Part shown: in pieces, positions 32,670 through 38,102 of the stretch | Position numbering within the stretch: the first letter of the stretch is position 1 | Layout of the letters: the number at the start of each line of letters is the position of its first letter | Notes under the pieces: generated by a model | Database searches by the model: none | What the model was told of the DNA's origin: nothing | The model's input: the letters and a program-made list of their open reading frames with translations, nothing else | Translations under genes and position numbers: made by a program | NCBI GenBank assembly: GCA_003228915.1 | Contig: QIGL01000034.1 | Location: 1 to 38,102 of the forward strand | Direction of reading: 5' to 3' | Origin: Acidiferrobacteraceae bacterium | Lineage (GTDB): Bacteria; Pseudomonadota; Gammaproteobacteria; Acidiferrobacterales; SZUA-150 | Length of the DNA stretch: 38,102 nt

Positions 32670-34145
32670 ATGAAGAATATTAATTATTTCAAAACAAAAA
32701 AAATCTTTCATTTTATTTTGCCAGTAGTGGTATTTATTTATACTGTGCCCGTAAGCGCGGCTTCACTTTCGCTTGAGGCAGCACTTTCAAATATGGTAAA
32801 GCTGCACCCCCTGGTAAAAATCAAAAGCCTTGAGCAGGAAAGTGCTGTTTATGAGTTAAATAAGGCAGAAAGCCAGTTAGGCTGGTATTTAAATGGAGGC
32901 ACAGGCGCCTCCCATGATCTTTCTTCTTTTGGTACGCCGACAGATAAAGCGAATGCTGGTCTGGGCCTGGAGAAGACATTTGGTTTTGGTGGCAGAGTCA
33001 ATCTTGATGGCTCGTATGTGTACCAGGATTCTGATTTTACTATTAGCCCGCAAATACCTAATCCCTCGGCCTCGACCAACTTTGACCTTAAGTATATTCA
33101 TCCCCTTGGTCGTGGATCTGGCAACCCTCTTTACCAGACAGGCGTTAAAGATGCAAAAGCAAATCAAATCATTTCAGATGCAAACTGGCAGGAAAACCGT
33201 GACGAACTAAGCAAGCAAATAATTGATTTATTTTTTGGACTTGCCAAAACGGATGCACAAATTGCGAATACCGATCTTGCAATCAAAAGGGCAAAACTTC
33301 TTAAGGCCTACACCAACAAGAATATCAAGCTTGGTGTTTCAGAAAAAAAAGATATATTACAGGCCGAAGCAAGGTTGCAGTCGAGCATAGCCGACAAACG
33401 TTCTTTAAAGGTAATCAGGGAAAGGCAGCATATTGCTTTAAACAGGGTATCAGCATTTCCGTGGAATCTACGCGCCAAACTTGTAACAAAAATTACAATT
33501 AACAATAATAAACAACAAGAATTTGATGATTTATTTGGCGTGGTGAAAAATAATAGCTGGAGACTGAAAAGAAGCAACGCAAATATAACCATTGCTGAAT
33601 CAATTATCGAAAAAAGTCGGGATTTAAATCGCGATGATATTAATCTTACTCTTTCAGCAGGATCCAGAAACAGGAACGGCAAGGTAACGGATGGTAATTT
33701 TAATCAATCAGATTATGCGGCAGGCATCCAGCTTGAATACAGGCGCGCACTTGACAGGCAGGGCCTTGAAGGTGAATTAACACAGGCACAAATTAACAAG
33801 TCTATTGGTTACCAGGAAATTGAAGCCGTTACACTTGACCTGGGGTATCAGTTATCGACACTGCTGGCTGAAATTCAGGAAACAAAGAGGTCATTGGCGA
33901 GAAGCAAAAAAAGATTACAAGCAGAAAATAAGAAACTTGACGAAGCCACAGAAAGATACAGGAACGGCAGGGCAGATACGTCTGAATTATTACAATTCGA
34001 AAGGGACCTGCGTTTGGCAGAGTTTACTGTCACCAATAAACAACTGGAGTTGAAGCGCATGAGCGCGCGATTTGATTTGTTAACTGGAAACCTGTGGCAA
34101 CGCATTAATTCCAGCTATCAAACTGTTGTGGGGCAGAACAAATGA
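32670..34145 (+). CDS. TolC-family outer membrane efflux protein
   Basis: 491 residues. A signal peptide (hydrophobic IFHFILPVVVFIYTVPVSA, cleavage about residue 30) is followed by an OEP/TolC fold with long coiled helices: KLGVSEKKDILQAEARLQSSIAD and, near the C-terminus, ATERYRNGRADTSELLQFERDL (the typical Y-x-x-G-x-x-x-x-x-x-L-L signature). Such proteins form the trimeric outer-membrane tunnel of RND or ABC exporters. Its stop overlaps the RND start by 4 bp (ATGA), so the pair is coupled. GC is lower than in the ffh region. Confidence 0.9.
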   Translation: MKNINYFKTKKIFHFILPVVVFIYTVPVSAASLSLEAALSNMVKLHPLVKIKSLEQESAVYELNKAESQLGWYLNGGTGASHDLSSFGTPTDKANAGLGLEKTFGFGGRVNLDGSYVYQDSDFTISPQIPNPSASTNFDLKYIHPLGRGSGNPLYQTGVKDAKANQIISDANWQENRDELSKQIIDLFFGLAKTDAQIANTDLAIKRAKLLKAYTNKNIKLGVSEKKDILQAEARLQSSIADKRSLKVIRERQHIALNRVSAFPWNLRAKLVTKITINNNKQQEFDDLFGVVKNNSWRLKRSNANITIAESIIEKSRDLNRDDINLTLSAGSRNRNGKVTDGNFNQSDYAAGIQLEYRRALDRQGLEGELTQAQINKSIGYQEIEAVTLDLGYQLSTLLAEIQETKRSLARSKKRLQAENKKLDEATERYRNGRADTSELLQFERDLRLAEFTVTNKQLELKRMSARFDLLTGNLWQRINSSYQTVVGQNK

Positions 34146-37100
34146 GGTCCATTATTGATTTTCTTGTTCACCGCGGCCTGGTTGTAAATCTGATTTCTAT
34201 TAGTATTCTGCTAATGGGTGCTGTCGCAATATTATCAATTAATCGCGAAGCTTTTCCCAATGTAAATCTGGATGTAATACAGGTTGACACCTATTATCCT
34301 GGCGCCACTCCTGTTGAAATTGAAAGATTGGTTATAACGCCTATAGAAAGAGAGCTGAAGTCGTTAACCGGTATCGACAAAATGACCTCAGTGGCTTTCC
34401 CTGGTTCTGGCCGTATAAAACTTGAGCTTAACCCCTACGCAACAAATCGAGAAAGACTGGTCAGTGACGTACAGCTCGCGGTCGGTCGTGCTGAATTACC
34501 AACAGATTTACCTAGTGACCCGGTGGTAACCGAAGTTGATGGTACGGTCTTTCCCGTAATAAGGCTGGCAATTTCAGCACCTCTATCCAATCTTGAAATG
34601 AAACGTTTGGGCGATAAGATTGAAGATGATTTATTAAGCCAGAAGGGAATAGCCAAGGTTATTATACAGGGCGATCGTAAGGCTGAAATCAGAATTGTTG
34701 TTGATCCTGAAAAGATGCGTTTACACAGGGTATCTGTTGGCGAAGTAGCTGCTTTGCTAAAGAACTGGAATATCAATGCATCGGGCGGTGAAATCGAAAC
34801 CAAAGAGGGCCAAAAGTCGATACGTATTGTAGGCGAGTTCAAAACACCTGATGATGTATCCAGTCTGGTTATCAGGGCAAACGAGCAGGGCAAGGGAATT
34901 ACTGTTGGTGATATTGCAACTGTCTCAGAAAATCTTGTAAATGCAACAGTGTATTACGATGTAGAAGGAAAGAATGCGCTAAGCTTTCTTGTCCTAAAAA
35001 AATCAGAGGCAGATATAATATCTACGGTTGATAACTTAAAAGCTTACCTGGATAAAATACCCGAGCGATACGGTGAAGATATAAAGGTCAGTACATTCCA
35101 GGATTTTTCGCATTTAGCGAGATTAAGGTTAAGTGTGTTAACCAATAACGGTATGGTGGGGCTCATATTCGTTTTTATATCACTGATACTTTTTCTAAGG
35201 CCCTCGGTTGCATTCACCACCACTCTTGGTTTGCCTATCGTGTTTCTTGGTGGCTTGTATTTTCTTTATGCATCAGGAATGACCTTAAATCTTATATCGA
35301 TGATGGCTTTTATTATCGTGCTGGGCATGATTGTGGATGATGCAATCATTATTGGTGAAAATATCACCTACCACATGGAGCAGGGCGAGCCGCCATTAAA
35401 AGCAGCAACCATAGGTGCTATCGAACTACTGGGGCCGGTAACAACAACTGTTTTGACGACAATGGTCGCTTTTCTGCCAATGTTATTTATGACCGGTATT
35501 ATTGGCAAGTTTATTATTTCCATCCCGATTGTGGTTATGTTGTTATTATTTATTTCATGGCTGGAGTCATTCCTGATTCTGCCAAGCCATGTAGCAAGCT
35601 TCGCCAATACCAAAAAGAAACCACCGGAACGAAAGTGGCTTACCAGGCTTGAGGATAGTTACACCAATTTACTTGAAAAGGTAATCAGGCATCATTGGGC
35701 AACCGTTGGTATAGGTGTGTTAATTGTAATATTAACCGGCCTCTTGATATTTTCTGGAAAAATGTCCTTTCAGTTATTCCCGTCGGCGGGGGTGAATGAG
35801 TACCTTATCAGGGTTACTGGGCCCGCGGGTACCAGCCTGGAAAATATGCAAAAGCATTTGATATCAATTGATCGCACTGTCAGGGAAAATATCAAGCCAG
35901 AATACCTTGAGACTACGTTGCTAGGCAGTGGCCAGATTGCTGTTGACGAAGGAGACCCCTTGACGCAAAGAGGTGGTCGTTTTGGTCAAATAAGGGTTAT
36001 TTATATCCAGGCCGTAAGCAGGCCTGATCATGATGCGCTGGACGATATGCGCAAGCTCTCAAAAATAATCCCCAGCCTCCATCCTGATCTGGAAATTGCG
36101 TTTAATGAGCTCAAGCCAGGTCCACCGACAGGCAGGCCACTCCAGGTTGAGATATCCAGTTATGATGACAATGTCACAGATGCCACCGCCAGGCGCCTTG
36201 TTGATTTTCTGAAAACAGTTAAAGGTGTGACTGCCGTCGACAGCGGTCTAAAACCTGGCGACCCGGAAATTCATATCATATTTGATAAAGGTCTTTCCGC
36301 CTACGCAGGAATAGATTTAGCCACGGCAGCCAGTCACATCCGGGCGGCGGTGGACGGACTGCGTGTTACCACAACCCGCCAGGGTACCCGTGAAGTTGAT
36401 GTAACAATACGTTTTCCAAAAAATAAAAAATCCGAACTAACGTATTTAAAGGAATTACAAATACCAAATAACCGTGGCGGCCTGGTGCCATTGCAAAGTA
36501 TCGCGCGTTTTGAGCAGCGTAACGGTTTTACCACAGTCCGCCATAAGGCTGGCATCAAGATCCAGAGTGTTGTTGCTGATATTGATTCTTCTATTATTAC
36601 TAGCGGACAAATAAACAAACTTGTCGCAGAAAAACAAACAGACTGGGTTGGCGAAGATGCGAAAAATGTCAAAATTCATTTCGGCGGTGAAGAAGAAAAG
36701 AATGTTGAATCGTTTAAGGGCTTAATGCTTTCATTTTTATTGGCGCTTGTAGGTATATTTTTTATCCTGGCAATACAATTCAATAACCTGGCATACCCAA
36801 TTCTTGTGATGTTGGCGATACCATTTGGGGCCGTCGGGATCATTATCAGTTTTTATCTTCATGACATTTTTTGGCGACCTATGCCGTTGTCATTCTTTTC
36901 CATGCTCGGCATGGTTGCCATGTCAGGTGTAGTCGTTAACAGCTCCTTAATATTACTGGTTTTTGTTCAAAGAGCGGTAAAAGAGGGCATGGAAATAAGA
37001 GCGGCCGTTTTGTTGGCTGGCAGGCGACGCCTGCGGGCAGTTTTATTAACGGCAGTCACAACCGTGGTGGGATTATTGCCGACGGCCTATGGCTGGGGCG

Positions 37101-37312
37101 GTATGGATCTTTTTGTTTCACCGATGGCGCTGGCGCTATCATCTGGATTAATATTTGCTACTCTCATAACTCTCCTGGGTTTGCCGTCGATGTACCTGGC
37201 GGCCCACGATATTCGTAACTGGTCGCGTAAGTATATAGGCAAGCCCATAGCCAGGAAATTTGGAACAGTTGTTGATACAGTCAAATCCAGAGAAAAAATA
37301 CGCGAGCAATAG
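34142..37312 (+). CDS. RND efflux transporter permease
   Basis: 1056 residues, the size of AcrB-type pumps with twelve membrane helices. The N-terminus has the RND start (LVVNLISISILLMGAVAILSI, INREAFPNVN, VDTYYPGATPVEIERLVITPIE). The proton-relay aspartates are present in GMIVDDAIIIGENI (near 398-402). The second half repeats the layout, with LLTAVTTVVGLLPTAYG near 980. It is directly coupled to the TolC-like gene, with the TetR gene upstream. No periplasmic adaptor (HlyD/AcrA-like) is encoded in this operon or elsewhere in the window, so the pump must borrow one from another locus or work without. Substrate is unknown. Confidence 0.93.
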   Translation: MRSIIDFLVHRGLVVNLISISILLMGAVAILSINREAFPNVNLDVIQVDTYYPGATPVEIERLVITPIERELKSLTGIDKMTSVAFPGSGRIKLELNPYATNRERLVSDVQLAVGRAELPTDLPSDPVVTEVDGTVFPVIRLAISAPLSNLEMKRLGDKIEDDLLSQKGIAKVIIQGDRKAEIRIVVDPEKMRLHRVSVGEVAALLKNWNINASGGEIETKEGQKSIRIVGEFKTPDDVSSLVIRANEQGKGITVGDIATVSENLVNATVYYDVEGKNALSFLVLKKSEADIISTVDNLKAYLDKIPERYGEDIKVSTFQDFSHLARLRLSVLTNNGMVGLIFVFISLILFLRPSVAFTTTLGLPIVFLGGLYFLYASGMTLNLISMMAFIIVLGMIVDDAIIIGENITYHMEQGEPPLKAATIGAIELLGPVTTTVLTTMVAFLPMLFMTGIIGKFIISIPIVVMLLLFISWLESFLILPSHVASFANTKKKPPERKWLTRLEDSYTNLLEKVIRHHWATVGIGVLIVILTGLLIFSGKMSFQLFPSAGVNEYLIRVTGPAGTSLENMQKHLISIDRTVRENIKPEYLETTLLGSGQIAVDEGDPLTQRGGRFGQIRVIYIQAVSRPDHDALDDMRKLSKIIPSLHPDLEIAFNELKPGPPTGRPLQVEISSYDDNVTDATARRLVDFLKTVKGVTAVDSGLKPGDPEIHIIFDKGLSAYAGIDLATAASHIRAAVDGLRVTTTRQGTREVDVTIRFPKNKKSELTYLKELQIPNNRGGLVPLQSIARFEQRNGFTTVRHKAGIKIQSVVADIDSSIITSGQINKLVAEKQTDWVGEDAKNVKIHFGGEEEKNVESFKGLMLSFLLALVGIFFILAIQFNNLAYPILVMLAIPFGAVGIIISFYLHDIFWRPMPLSFFSMLGMVAMSGVVVNSSLILLVFVQRAVKEGMEIRAAVLLAGRRRLRAVLLTAVTTVVGLLPTAYGWGGMDLFVSPMALALSSGLIFATLITLLGLPSMYLAAHDIRNWSRKYIGKPIARKFGTVVDTVKSREKIREQ

Positions 37313-37341
37313 TATGACTAGCCCTTCAAGAAGAGCAGTTA

Positions 37342-38085
37342 TTAATCTTTAATTGTAAGTTTTTGACCCCGGATATTTTTGCTATCACTACCCATTAGGT
37401 AAAGATACATGGGTGTCACACTTTCGGGTTTTGGTAATTTGTCGGAATCTTCACCGGGATAAGCATTGGCTCGCAGTTTTGTTAAGACTGGCCCTGGATC
37501 CAATGTATTCACCCGAAAATTCTTTTGATCTTCAAGTTCATCCGACCAGGTTGTTGCCAGATTTTCCAGGCCTGCCGCCGCGACACTGTAAGCCCCCCAA
37601 TAGGCACGTGGCTTGCGACCCACATCTGCTGTGGTAAAAAGCACTGAAGCATTTTCTGCTTTGGAAAGTAAGTCAAAACAGGCCCGCGTAAGCCAGTAGG
37701 GCGCTTGCAAATTAATCACTATTACCTTTGACCAAACTTCATCATTAAAAAGTTGCAGGGGCGTTAAAGTGCCAAGCCAGGCAGCGCAGTGTGTGATGCC
37801 ATCAAGATGATCAAATTCCTTTTTAATGCTATCGGCTAACGCTTCAAATTGTGGCGGGCCTGATTTCAGAAAATCCATTGGCGCAAGAATTGGCTCTGGC
37901 CATTTGTTTTTCTGAATTTCATCGAATGTTTGTTCCAGGCATTTTTCATCTTTATCTACCAGGATAACAGTGGCGCCATGTTGGGCATAACTCATGGCGA
38001 CCGCTTTGCCGATACCGTTGGCGGCACCCGTAACAAGTATTATTTTATTGGCCAGCAAGTTTGGTGGGGCAGAATAGTTTTTCAT
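37342..38085 (-). CDS. yciK: YciK-like short-chain dehydrogenase
   Basis: 247 residues. Rossmann NAD(P)-binding motif TGAANGIGKAVA (about 20-31); VDKDEKCLEQTFDEI after the second strand; the catalytic area is unusual, with TTADVGRKPRAYWGAYSVAAAGLENLA holding the YxxxA-like active-site stretch (Tyr, no downstream Lys: YSVAAAG in place of YSASK). The blocks DGITHCAAWLGTLTPLQLFNDEVW and LDPGPVLTKLRANAYPGED match YciK of gammaproteobacteria. Substrate is not known. It is convergent with the RND gene and ends 29 bp after it; the window closes 17 bp past its start. Confidence 0.88.
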   Translation of the reverse strand: MKNYSAPPNLLANKIILVTGAANGIGKAVAMSYAQHGATVILVDKDEKCLEQTFDEIQKNKWPEPILAPMDFLKSGPPQFEALADSIKKEFDHLDGITHCAAWLGTLTPLQLFNDEVWSKVIVINLQAPYWLTRACFDLLSKAENASVLFTTADVGRKPRAYWGAYSVAAAGLENLATTWSDELEDQKNFRVNTLDPGPVLTKLRANAYPGEDSDKLPKPESVTPMYLYLMGSDSKNIRGQKLTIKD

Positions 38086-38102
38086 AATTGTTTATTTATT
38101 TA

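Noticed and set aside
34435-34893. Minus-strand open frame of 152 codons inside the RND gene
   Set aside because: Antisense shadow of a full-length transporter gene.
1-38102. CRISPR array, rRNA genes, prophage or integron
   Set aside because: No direct-repeat/spacer series, rRNA segment, integrase or phage structural gene was seen on either strand.

Overview
The window reads as chromosomal DNA of a gammaproteobacterium. The order recA-recX-alaS-lysC-csrA-tRNA-Ser(GCT)-tRNA-Arg(ACG) matches the arrangement known from Pseudomonas and relatives. The bolA/yciI/yciB and yciV/yciO/M50/trpS/scpA/scpB/rluB blocks, ypjD-CNNM beside ffh, Rsd/AlgQ, and a YciK-type SDR point the same way. I cannot name a genus. 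An NhaD-type antiporter would suit a marine, saline or alkaline setting (inference). No rRNA, CRISPR array, transposase or phage gene was seen.

Layout. 1-661: a toxin-antitoxin-like trio (3' end of a DUF4258 gene, a YgiT-type zinc-finger protein, a HigA-like HTH protein). 715-1623 (-): a WYL regulator of the BrxR/CapW type with a dyad at its probable start site. 1700-8635: DNA repair and core genes (recA, recX, alaS, lysC, csrA, two tRNAs, three strong hairpin terminators). 8725-11300: a lower-GC island with a SAM methyltransferase, a divergent cyanophycin-synthetase-like ATP-grasp ligase, and what looks like a broken LarC fragment. 11458-13976: an unknown three-helix membrane protein followed by a Ser/Thr kinase with Sel1 repeats and a C-terminal membrane anchor. 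14046-15237 (-): yciB-yciI-bolA. 15415-22983 (+): PHP phosphoesterase, small TM-helix channel-like protein, YciO, M50 protease, trpS, scpA, scpB, rluB and an endonuclease III-like glycosylase. 22991-24278: an inverted-repeat (MITE-like) element, a small secreted protein, a cupin and a REP-like palindrome pair. 24279-28690: tsaB, and on the minus strand ypjD -> CNNM/CorC -> nhaD. 28691-31792: a CRP-type palindrome in front of a metallo-beta-lactamase-fold cAMP-phosphodiesterase-like gene, then ffh and rsd. 31961-37312: a TetR-TolC-RND efflux operon with a clear operator/promoter but no adaptor gene. 37342-38085 (-): YciK-like SDR.

How it works together. Most genes are housekeeping: recombination, aminoacylation, aspartate-family amino-acid synthesis, chromosome condensation, rRNA and tRNA modification, and membrane targeting. 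Several regulatory circuits can be read directly from the DNA. The csrA leader carries five GGA motifs, two of them in a hairpin loop or at its edge, which suggests CsrA autoregulation. A perfect CRP-like palindrome precedes the cAMP-PDE-like gene, which suggests a cAMP feedback loop. A 9+9 bp inverted repeat sits over the probable start site of the TetR efflux operon, and a palindrome sits at the start of the WYL regulator.

The best candidates for something undescribed are the methyltransferase/ATP-grasp island, the membrane protein/kinase pair, the split zinc-finger/HTH toxin-antitoxin trio, and the adaptor-less efflux operon.
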